Part shown: piece by piece, positions 9,953 to 18,916 of the stretch
How the letters are laid out: every line of letters begins with the position of its first letter
Numbering within the stretch: the stretch's first letter is position 1
Source: Pezicula radicicola
Taxonomy: Eukaryota > Ascomycota > Leotiomycetes > Helotiales > Dermateaceae
Direction: 5' to 3'
Length of the DNA stretch: 23,091 nucleotides
Assembly: GCA_003008705.1 (NCBI GenBank)
Contig: PDUO01000132.1
Coordinates: 21,760-44,850 of the forward strand
The notes under the pieces: generated by a model
Databases searched by the model: none
Told to the model about the DNA's origin: nothing
Seen by the model: only the letters and a program-made list of their open reading frames with translations
Made by a program: the position numbers and the translations under genes

Positions 9953-10587
9953 ATGAGGGCTAAGGTGCTTCTATTTCTTCCGAACAAGGACAACTCGATT
10001 GACAGTTTATAGGTTAGTTTCAATCAGCAGTACACGTGTGGTGAAATCTATACTGGGTCGACTCTTGTTGCCGTGGTATGTTCTATCAAATACCGATCTT
10101 CAACAAACAGCAGCTACTTACTTTCAAGCCTTTTTCTGGCGGCAATCTCGAATCTGTCGGCGACTTCGAGCCTCAGATGAAGTTCACCATCAATAACGGC
10201 ATCGACTGGTTCCACATCGACGCTGATAAGGCTCACGGTCGTTTTTATATTAAAGCCGTCGCCACTGACGCCGAGGGACGCTCTATCTGCGTCATCATCG
10301 ACGGTGTCACCCCGCTGAATAAAATTATCATGGCAATCATCTCGGGTGACCCAAATGCTAAGAACTACCCATTTGGCTTTGGAGGTGAGACTGAATGTAA
10401 ATTTAGGCTACACATTCACTGATGGGTACAAGTTGACCACATCAAAATCGAGACCGGCCACGAGGCGTACAAGCCGCTTGAGAGCATGATCTTTGCTGCT
10501 AGCCAGCGTTTCCAGAAGGAGGAAGGTGACTCTATTGGTGTTGAGCTCCGTATTGCGAGGGTTATCCCAGGATCTGGGATGGAGTGA
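9953..10587 (+). CDS. DUF3237-like (UPF0311) small protein, probably 4 exons, 5' end uncertain
   Basis: The secure part is exons 10013-10075, 10129-10384 and 10433-10587, separated by introns 10076-10128 (GTATGT...AAG) and 10385-10432. It encodes a beta-rich domain with GSTLVAVPFSGGNLESVGDFEP, then NNGIDWFHIDADKAHGRFYI, TDAEGRS, a PFGFG turn and a terminal HEAYKPLESMIF...RIARVIPG. This order matches the DUF3237 family, whose members are about 150 aa, single-domain and of no established general function. An in-frame TAG at 10010-10012 means exon 10013-10075 needs an upstream exon. The best guess is ATGAGGGCTAAG at 9953-9964 joined by a 48-bp intron 9965-10012, giving 161 aa. That start is only 61 bp beyond the hAT element, so the original promoter or first exon may have been displaced. 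The C-terminal part looks intact and under coding constraint. It could be a small enzyme of the neighbouring pathway; that is inference. Confidence 0.65.
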
Positions 10588-12341
10588 AACTTTGGTAGAA
10601 TGTACTGGATTATTTTGGAGATTTTAGATTTCCGCTGCGGATTCTGGTAGAAAATATAGACATAATGCTCTTGATTCAAGTGCCCCTGGGGGTGGGTTTC
10701 ACTGAAGGCTAGCTTAAAGTCCGGTATGAACATGCTAAATCTCCAGTCATTGGGTAATAGAGGCTGCTCGTCTGAAATACTGGAGCTATTTTCTTTTGTG
10801 GTGATCAATGGCAAGGATAATAGAATATCAGACTACACAAAGCGAGGCGATAACGACCATTTCGACTCCAGGGCCACAGCTGTACGAACAAGGCTTTCTG
10901 GAAAGAAGAGAGCAAGAGCACAATATCCAAATATAATACATAGTCGCCTAATAGCTAAGCGTAGAAGCGATAGACTAAGGTACGAACCTGGAAAGTAGTA
11001 AGGAGGTATGTTAAGCGAGCAATGACAGAACGAAAATTTAGCGTGCTAATACAACGTTGTAATGAAAGAATAATTGAGATACGAGAAATCAAGTAGGCAT
11101 ATAAGAAAAAAATTAGTCGCTTATTATGTTTGGTGTCCAAAAAAAAAGGACTAGCCGTGGGCAGCAAAAGAAAATCAAAACGAAAAAACATACAACAGTA
11201 GGTATTCGCTGGTGGTCACCCACCCAACTACTAATCTAACGATCTGAGGCTTATGTATGGCAGAGCGGACGGGATGCCCAGTTCTCCTCAGTCTATGGTC
11301 GTATGTGATGGAGAATAGTCTATCAGCATATATAGTTAATGTCTTGTGGAGAAATAACCATGAGAGAAACTTGGCTTCATTGATAGCCAAAAGCCAAAAC
11401 CTACTTTTTCTCTCATTGTGCTCCGAAGGTTCTTTTAGCTGATTCTAACTTTGCGTACATTTCTTATACAGGTACATATCATAGAATGTATAGTCCTAAG
11501 TGCTGATTCACCTTCTATAGAAACTCCTCTGATAAGCGAGACTGCATTACCCCTTTTTTTTTTACCTGGATAGCATATTTACATATATTAACCTTTTAAA
11601 AAGGAACAACCGAAAAAGCACTATTTTTATTTATTTAAATAAAACAATGGTAACTTTGTGCTTGTTTGGGTTGATTACGGCACTGTGAAGTGTTTTCTAG
11701 GTACAGAGAAGAAGCCACATTGCGACATGCGAGTTAGATGGCTGGTGCTTATGCAAAGCCCACATGAAGTCCCCCAATCTATGACAAAATATTTTAGAAT
11801 CAGTAATATTGAATGTTGGTTAGACTTATTCCAATGTTACGTCAACTTCTAGCATTTCCTCTGCGCCGTAGAGGACTTTTAGGCTGGTGTTGGTCTTCCC
11901 CCCCCTCGCTCATCTCCGCTTACCCCTCAGCAACACTTCCCCAGTTTTATGTCCCTTATCGTCTTGGTTCGGGCCGTGCCCTAATTTATCATGTAGAGTC
12001 GGACGCCTTTCCATCGCTTATTTCCGCCTACCTCAGCAAGGAAGCTTCTGTGTAAGTCGCTTATCGCGCGGTTGGGCCTTGGTTCGTGGTGGCCGCAATT
12101 TATCATGCTATGTCGGAGTTTTCTTATCTTGTTTTCGCCTACCTTAGCAAGATATTTCTTGATCCTAATGGCCCCGATGATGGCGGGTTATAATATCTTA
12201 GATTATTCGAGGAAGAATGATATGTCGTAGAAAGCTTCAGCTTAAGTTAACTTATCCTCTCCGTCCTTGACATCTGAAGGTAGTTTGTGCTCTTGAGAAT
12301 ATAATAGATCCCTAATAATCCGTGGAGAAGTAGCCTTTGTT
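10588..12341. other. Gene-free interval between the DUF3237-like gene and the MFS transporter
   Basis: About 1.75 kb without a supported gene. It contains A-rich and T-rich runs (around 11104-11152 and 11551-11561), an AT-rich patch near 11576-11646 and a degenerate tandem repeat at about 11890-12165. The minus-strand open frame 10814-10416 overlaps the DUF3237 3' end and has no recognisable domain. TATAATA at 12299-12305, about 40 bp before the transporter start, is a possible TATA element. Confidence 0.45.
11890..12165 (+). repeat. Degenerate tandem repeat, unit about 110 bp, about 2.5 copies
   Basis: A TMTCCGCYTACC-CAGCAA core recurs at about 11913, 12021 and 12132 (spacings near 108 and 111). 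An AATTTATCATG...GTCGGA block recurs at about 11982 and 12095. CTTATCG starts the second and third units. A translated frame across the region shows the same repetition (NLSC.VG..LS..FRLP), but the frame is not conserved as a gene and is probably incidental. Origin unknown: minisatellite or decayed part of a larger repeat. Confidence 0.7.
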
Positions 12342-14603
12342 ATGGCTGCGGAAAGGAAGGAGACGCCTAAGGTGGAGGCGTGTGAAGCGTGGCCAACATA
12401 CACTCCGCCAGAAAAGATATCGACGGGAAAAAAGATTCTGTACCACCTCTGGGATGCCGATCAGCATCTTAAGACCCCAGAGGTTCATTTGCTCTCCTGA
12501 GCGAGAACTAGTTACTGCTAAGCTAACATCACGTAGGAGCGTGCCCTTGTCAGGAAACTCGACTTCGGTATTCTTCCTTGTATAACGCTTTCTTGGGTTT
12601 GATGCCCGTACGTTTCGCTATACTTGGGCAACGGCTGACTTTCAGGTAGTGGATGAAATACATCGATCAAAGTAACATTTCTAACGCCTGTAAGTGCGCA
12701 TCTGTTCTATGTAAAGCATCTCTCTGATCTGTACAAGATGTCAGTGGGATGAAGGAGGATTTGAATGTTCAGGGAAACGAGTACACTTACATGATTAGTG
12801 AGTGGATTCATAACATTACCACGGAGAATAAAGCACACTGACAAGGTTAGTGTGCTACACCATTGCCTTCGCCATAATGCAGATTCCATCGAACATGATT
12901 GCCCTCAAAATCCGACCGCGAATCTGTTTAGTTGTATGTGAGCTAGGCTGGACAATATTTACGTGAGATTTACACCCATTCTCTTCTTACTATTGGGGAA
13001 AACTGGACTCACGCTCTTGTACTTTCAGCTTCGCCCAAGCTGGCGCCAGTAACAGCTCTCAGATGTACGCCTTCCGTTTCTTGATTGGTCTCTTCGAGTC
13101 CGGGTTCTCGCCAATCGTCATCTTCCTTCTTGGGTCGTGGTACACCAAATCAGAACTTGCAAAACGAATCGCTATCTGGCACATCACGGGATTTTTTGGC
13201 TCAGCCACCTCTGGATTTCTACAGGCTGGCATTTACTCGTCTCTCAATGGTCACCTTGGACTTGCCGGCTGGAGGTGGCTATATATCAGTAGGTTCATCC
13301 ATGAAATTTATCTTGGCTTTGTACTCTGTACTTTGGCTAGAAGGGCTGATAAGACGCAGTCTGTGGCTGCATGTCCCTTCCTATTGCCATCTTAGTTTGG
13401 TGGTTCCTCCCAGATTATCCACACAATACCAAGGCGTGGTACATTACCGAAGCAGACAAACAGCTTGCGCTTCAACGTTCGGCAAACAACGGCAAAGCCA
13501 ATGTCACCGGTATCTTTGATATGAAACTCGTTAAGCGCATGTTTGGCAACTGGAGGTGGTGGGTATTATGCATTATGTACATCTTTGTGAGTCTTCAAGC
13601 CTTCGACTCTTCCCGCGTCATCTAAACTGACCCTATCGGTTAAATAGTACGGAAATTCATGCCAGGGAAACCAGTATTTTGCTATTTATCTATGTGAGAT
13701 CTCCAGTAAAATGTAACAGAAACGAGAATAGTCAAGTTGACAGTCCCAGGCGATAATGGCTACTCGGTCACCCAGCGAAACGTCATCCCAGCATGTGCAA
13801 ATCTCGTCAGCATGATCACTGACTTTGCTTGGGCTTTCGGCTCCGACTGGTCCCAAAATCGAGCTTGGTGGATCATTGTACCCCTAGTAAGTTCTCAGGG
13901 ATAACCTCTGACCAGAGAGAAATGACTTCTTTAATCCACAATTTTGCCACGCCTCATATTACAACTTCATGATCGCTGACACTTGAACCTTAGACGTTAA
14001 CGACGGTTTTGGGCTCCTCAATTCTCACCGCTTGGCCTGTGGCCGATGCTCCCAAGGTTGTAGCCTTCTTCTTGATTGGTGGAGGTTATGTTACTTCGGT
14101 TGTCTGGGTAAGTACTTCTTGAGGACTAGTGTCTTACAATCTCCCGCTCAGCTGACGGTAAATACAGACTTGGGCAAACGAGATTAATAATGGGAACGCT
14201 GAGGAACGTGCATTAACTATTTCGAGCATGAACGGCTTGTTCTACGCAACTAGTGAGCCCTCTAATTGTCCTATCTTACGAATGTGTCTGCTAAGGTTGT
14301 TAGACTCCTTTCTTCCCATTCTTATCTTTCCTCAAACCATGGCCCCTAAGTTCGAGCGCGGCTTCCCTTGTATTCTCGCGTTTGCTGTCATTGCTGTTAT
14401 CCTTGTCCGTAAGTTATCATGCTACCCTATTTTATGTGTTTCTCCATCTTATATATATGTGAAAAGAAAAGAAATTACAGTGGCTGATGCTTCTTATTCT
14501 TTTTTTTATTTTAGTTGTGACTGATTTTCTACACAAACGCCAGCTTCGGCAGGAAGCAGAAGCACCAATTGACCTGCCTCTGTCTGAAACCTCCCTCTCG
14601 TAG
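12342..14603 (+). CDS. MFS transporter of the pantothenate/allantoate permease (Dal5/Liz1-Fen2) type, complete, 13 exons
   Basis: Predicted 497 aa from exons 12342-12482, 12537-12596, 12650-12689, 12738-12797, 12851-12962, 13029-13288, 13360-13586, 13648-13693, 13732-13886, 13994-14107, 14168-14252, 14304-14408 and 14515-14603. Family motifs run unbroken across junctions: HLWDADQHLKTPEERALVRKLD at the cytoplasmic N-terminus, YIDQSNISNAYVSGMKEDL in and after helix 1, MYAFRFLIGLFESG (helix 4), LGSWYTKSELAKR, LAGWRWLYI, LPDYPHNTKAWYIT before the central loop, and FLPILIFPQTMAPKFERGFP in the C-terminal half. Length fits the anion:cation symporter family (about 500 aa, 12 helices), which moves vitamins and other small organic anions across the plasma membrane; the substrate cannot be read from sequence. 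Introns 1 and 2 have weak donors (GTTCAT, GTTTGA) and the intron 13694-13731 is only 38 bp, but no frame-consistent alternative was found. It may serve as the transporter of the neighbouring SDR/regulator set. Confidence 0.88.
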
Positions 14604-15230
14604 CTTAGGAAGAATTGAAAAAATCGAGACAACCGGTATCCTAGAGCAGTCGAGCCTGTAAAGAGTTCTGCTACTATTATTTAAGAGGGAATAAGTAGCA
14701 TTTGTACTTCGGTGTTCAGAATTTGAGATTGTACAGTAATGCTAACAGCAGTAATTGAGCATATTGAAACCACCCGGATTTCCATATAGATTAGTTTAAT
14801 ATTCACCGAATGATGCGTATGTTCCAACTACATACATTTTTGTGGTTAGTCCATGGGCAAACATTCAGCCGTTTTGTACTGACTTCAATTCGTATTAATC
14901 CGGGTCTAACCACAAGTCGTATTCTACAGGTGCTGAGAGGTCAACCAAACTACAGTTATCTCCGGAGACTAACTCTGGACAACCTCATTCCCCTCACTTT
15001 ACCTTATAGATCCTGAGGTAGGGAGTACAATTATAAGTTCCTGTGCTAGTCAGATGATTTGATATAACAGCAGGTTTTAACTTGCAACAAACCAAAATGT
15101 CTGTTCAGACCATTAAGATCTCATTCATTATCACTGATTCACATTTTTTCTCTACTTCTAACCTTCACCTCAACTCTCCATCTGTCAGCTCAACAAATTC
15201 ATATAGCACTCTACATACATAACCGACGCT
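14604..15230. other. Intergenic region and promoter of SDR-B
   Basis: 627 bp without a supported gene. The open frame 14810-15016 has no recognisable content. The last 90 bp before SDR-B is pyrimidine- and CAAC-rich, typical of a fungal 5' leader. The AAAACGCCGA motif of the SDR-A promoter is absent. Confidence 0.45.
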
Positions 15231-16293
15231 ATGGTTTCCTTCCTAGATGTTCAAGCCTCGAATTCCCGTATCACCTCCACCCTTCCAGATTTGGTAGCAG
15301 TATTTGTCGGAGCGACGAGTGGCATCGGCGAGTACACGCTAAAACAGTTTGCAAAGTATGCTAGTAGACCACGAGTCTATTTCATTGGTCAATCACAGGA
15401 AGCTGGAGACCGTATTGCCTTTGAATGCAGCACCATAAACCCGGAGGGCAAGTTTGTTTTCGTCAAGGCCAATATTAGCCTTATTCGAAACGTAGATAAT
15501 GTGTGCAGCGATATCAAATCAAAGGAAAAGGCAATCAATATCTTGTTTCTGAGTCCTGGAACGCTAGTCATGGGAACCAGTATGCTTCTAGTTTCTCTAA
15601 CTTTCAGAAGAAATAACATGCCTAACTAGGACGTACACAGATACTTCAGAAGGGCTTGATTTATCAGTAGCCCTGATTTATTATTGCCGCACTCGGTTTA
15701 TTCTCAACCTTTTGCCTCTTCTCCAGAATGCCACCTCCCTTCGACGTGTGGTTTCTGTAGCTGCTGGTACCAAGGAAGGCCCAGTAGACACAACGGATTT
15801 CCAAGGTCGAGGCGTGGGGCTCTTCAGTTTGCGCGGCCACGTCGCTTCTCTAATTACGATGTCACACGAGATGCTCGCTAAGAGAGCACCAAAAGTATCC
15901 TTTATCCACGCTTTCCCAGGGCCTGTAAGGTCGGGCATTGGACGAGGCTCTAGCGGCGTAGCCATGTGGTTGTTATGGGCTATTCTGTTGGTCATAGGCC
16001 CATGGTACTACATTCCGAATGATGAGTCAGGCGAGCGCCATCTTTTCCTCGCGACAAGTGGAAAATACCCGGAAAGTTCAAATGGGAGTATTGAATCCGG
16101 AGTGCCGGTAGTTGCAAGAGGAACTGATGGTAATATCGGGAGTGGCGCATATGCTGTTGACGAGGTCTGTGAGACTGCAGGATCGAAGTTAGAGGAACTT
16201 CTGACGAAGATGAAGAAGGATGGAACAGCGGATATGGCATGGAAGTATACCGAGGACCAGTTTGAGCGGATTACTAGACAGGAAATAGCATAG
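15231..16293 (+). CDS. Short-chain dehydrogenase/reductase-like protein (SDR-B), paralogue of SDR-A, complete, 2 exons
   Basis: Predicted 333 aa: exon 1 15231-15579, intron 15580-15640 (61 bp, GTATGC...CACAG), exon 2 15641-16293. The intron falls at the same place and phase as in SDR-A, just before the TSE motif. N-terminal GATSGIGE binds the dinucleotide; about 70% of the first 110 residues match SDR-A by eye. YYCRTR (residues 130-135) replaces YYSRYR, and the expected YxxxK position reads FSLRGHVASL, again lacking Tyr. A hydrophobic segment (VAMWLLWAILLVIGPWYYIP) before ESGERHLFLATS suggests membrane association of the C-terminal half. The gene points away from SDR-A with four features between them: the regulator, a transposon, the DUF3237-like gene and the MFS transporter. 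The exon 2 frame has no start codon near its beginning, so it can look like a truncated gene, but splicing restores one full protein. Substrate unknown. Confidence 0.87.
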
Positions 16294-16755
16294 AGCAAGT
16301 AACCCCCATTTTCTGCGTAATAGACAAACCTGTTAAGTCCATATATTGGATCGCGCTGGCTTTGATCTACTTGATACTCATTTCCAACTAGTCAAGTCAC
16401 CAATGTGCTCCGGCTGATGTGAACTCGAAAGGCTCAAATACGCCCATGTCCTAGATCCTAGGTAGGCTTATCCCGTAATGAGAGTTGCTTATACTAGCTT
16501 AAAAACTGGGCTAGTTCGGTAGGCTAGTATCACAATATTATTTTTATTGTTCCTAGACAATAAGTATATACTATACATGTATAGAATGAGAATAATTACA
16601 ATATGGCACCCTCAAAAACAGCGAGGGGACATCATAAAATGTATAAACTTGAACTCATAAACAACCTCTCTCTCTTGAACGCTATTCCCTGACATGCCAA
16701 GGCCTCAATGCCTTCTCACCGTACGGTAGGTAGTATTTTGTTTGAGGCGGAGCGC
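16294..16755. other. Intergenic region between convergent SDR-B and polygalacturonase genes
   Basis: 462 bp holding the two 3' ends. A short repeated GCTAGT word occurs around 16495-16525 and an AT-rich patch at 16531-16600. No gene or defined terminator is recognised. Confidence 0.4.
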
Positions 16756-18033
16756 TTAGCAAGAACCCACGACAGAGGGAACACCCACGCAAGTGGTTGA
16801 CTTAGTTCCGCCAGTGACCTTAACTCCAGTCCAAGTCCAACCAGTGCATGCGGCACAGGAAATTTGGAGAGGAGTTCCACCGGACATAGTACCATGGACA
16901 TTATTGAGGGTCAATCCAGTGATGGGAACTCCTGAAGTTGGTGCACCAGTTGCTCCGCTATTAAGGTAGTTCTGCTGGATAATAATGCTGTACTTCTTAA
17001 TGCCGGAAAGAGTAATGTTCTTGTATGTTACTCCGCTAACGGTACCAGTTGTATCTTTCACGGTCTTGACACGGACGCCGTTATCCGAGTTACTAATAGT
17101 AGAGGAGAGAATTTGCACGTTCTTCACAACATTGTCGCTACGTCCACCAACGGAACCAATGGAGAGACCATGGCCTCCTGAGCAGTTTCCACCAGTGAAG
17201 ATGATGTTCTATGGAACTGTCAGTAATGATAATGCTAGTGTTTAATGTGGTAGAAAACCTTACTGTTCCAGAATTGATAGCCAAGCAGTCATCTTGGTTC
17301 TTGACTATAGCACCAGAGATCGTAATGCTGTCACTACTGCCAATGTCGAAAGCATCAGTGTTGTGACCAAGGGAACCCGCATCTCCAGCAGAATTATCGA
17401 TGTTGATATCCTTCAGCGTAAGGCCATTGGCATCATTGATAGAGAAGACCTGGACTGGACTGTTAAGGATGTTCAATCCCGTAATACTTGAAGTTCCAGT
17501 CATTTTATGGGCGTAAAAGAACTTTGGCTTTGGGTTGGTGTCTGCGTTGTTAGTGCCCTTACCATCCCAGTACAATGCACCCTGTCCATCTAGAACGTTT
17601 CCAGATTTACCAGTAACTGTAATGTCTTTTCCAGATACAGAGACCAAAGGTCCTGACCACTTCTCATGTCCGAAGCTGTTTTTATAAGCCAAATTTCTCT
17701 CAAGGAATAGCGAAGAAGACTTACAGGGCTGTACCCTCAAAGATAACGTGGGTACCATCAGCGAGGCCAGTCAAATCCAGAGTTGTACCACCTGGAACCT
17801 GTACAGAGCTCAGAGTTATTGTAGGGCACGAGGCCTTCCCTGCAATAGCTGCTGCTGCGGTAGTGAAAACACAGGGAGCCCGTTTATCCACGCTAGGTGC
17901 AACATTCTGCGTTAGGAATTAGTTATCTCTCTTATGGCGTATTTCTTTCTGTAGGTATACTAACGAGGGCGGGGGCTGCAGTAACAACTGAAGCGCCTGC
18001 AAAAAAACCCATGAGGGTTGAGTAATGAACCAT
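16756..18033 (-). CDS. Secreted endopolygalacturonase (glycoside hydrolase family 28), complete, 4 exons
   Basis: Predicted 371 aa: exons 18033-17965, 17906-17725, 17675-17264 and 17208-16756 with introns of 58, 49 and 55 bp. It hydrolyses alpha-1,4-galacturonosyl links of pectin outside the cell. A signal peptide ([20 protein letters not shown]) is followed by a short propeptide ending in DKR at about residue 32, a Kex2-type cleavage site, before APCVFTTA. All GH28 catalytic motifs are present: NTD (N189, D191), the DD pair (D212, D213) in [11 protein letters not shown], the His of GGHGLSIG (H234) and RVK (R267, K269), with the spacing found in fungal endo-enzymes. Cysteine positions ([22 protein letters not shown]...GSC at the end) fit the family's disulfides. 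Length and the lack of exo-type insertions indicate an endo enzyme. It is unlikely to belong to the SDR cluster and suggests a plant-associated lifestyle. It lies about 0.9 kb from the AT-rich block, without visible damage. Confidence 0.94.
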
Positions 18034-18172
18034 GATGAACTTGATCTTGATGATAGAGGGAAAGGTGGATAGGTGGATGGGTGAAAAAGTCGAAAGGTGG
18101 AAAGAGTGTACCGGAGTGAGCGTTCCTTGATGCGAGGATAGAGAAGAGACGATTAGAAATGGAAAAGGCTTC

Positions 18173-18182
18173 TATTATATAG
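18173..18182 (-). promoter_or_regulatory. Probable TATA element of the polygalacturonase gene
   Basis: On the minus strand this reads CTATATAATA, about 140 bp upstream of the start codon at 18033. Between it and the start the minus strand is rich in C and T (CTTTCC, CCACC, TATCC), a usual fungal leader. Transcript start not known. Confidence 0.5.
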
Positions 18183-18916
18183 TCTAGAAAGCCTAGGATA
18201 ACTCGCTCTCGGTGGCATGTCAACCATTCAGTGCAAAGAGAACTGAAAGGTCCCGTAGGACTCCGGCTGAGCCGTATTCTGCTGTACTCGTAGTTGGGCC
18301 GTATCTCACTGAGAGTCCTTGACTCCTTTGCCCTGGAAAGTGGAAAATTGTTATGCCACACGAGTCAACGAATCCGAGTAACTGGTCATACTGATCGCAC
18401 TGCTGTCTTGGTCTATCGTATGAAAAACATACAATATGTTAGAGTTCAACAAGGCACAGGTGACAATAACACCATAATGCATACTACGTTGCTGGAATAC
18501 GGTCTTGGTCATCATTGCGGTCTTATTATTCCAGCCAGTTTTATCCAGGGAATAAGGTTATGATACTTTTAAGTTTTAGAGAACACGGCTCCACCAAATA
18601 GACTTTTGGAGTAGCATGAATAGAGTACTATCAGAGTACGGGTGATGTTTCGCTGGAATACTGGGCCCTGGATTCCGGGACTGCTGGTCCATACGAGTCA
18701 ATACGTGACTTAATGCAGACCTGATACCACTTCATCCTAAATCAACTTACATGATGGTAATGGGAAGGAGCTGTGATATTCGTCGACTAATAGTAATGCG
18801 ACACTATAAAGCCATATATATCAATCTGTTGCCCAGCGATCACGTGTTCCCTATATTAGAACCATAGCACTAAATATATCCTCATTTTATCTCTTGCATT
18901 ATATAAAAATATCTTG
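18183..18916. other. Upstream region of the polygalacturonase gene up to the AT-rich block
   Basis: About 730 bp of ordinary base composition without a supported gene; the open frame 18294-18563 has no family signal. Composition changes abruptly near 18880-18917. Confidence 0.4.

Noticed and set aside
10416..10814. Minus-strand 132-aa open frame
   Set aside because: It overlaps the conserved 3' exon of the DUF3237-like gene on the other strand and shows no recognisable motif; taken as a shadow.
11813..12147. Open frames with repeated RLP/NLSC words as a repeat protein
   Set aside because: The repetition comes from the 110-bp DNA tandem repeat; there is no start context, no conserved frame among units and no known fold.
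13063..13625. The MFS gene as several short genes or a fragmented pseudogene
   Set aside because: Thirteen exons with plausible splice sites rebuild one 497-aa protein with family motifs continuous across every junction; no in-frame stop remains.
15641..16293. SDR-B as a truncated pseudogene because the first open frame stops at about 15629
   Set aside because: A 61-bp GT-AG intron at the same position and phase as in SDR-A joins two frames into a 333-aa protein collinear with SDR-A.
17138..17758. A continuous 206-aa minus-strand frame as the polygalacturonase exon
   Set aside because: It reads through two introns (17676-17724 and 17209-17263); splicing them restores the GH28 motifs NTD...DD...GGHG in frame.
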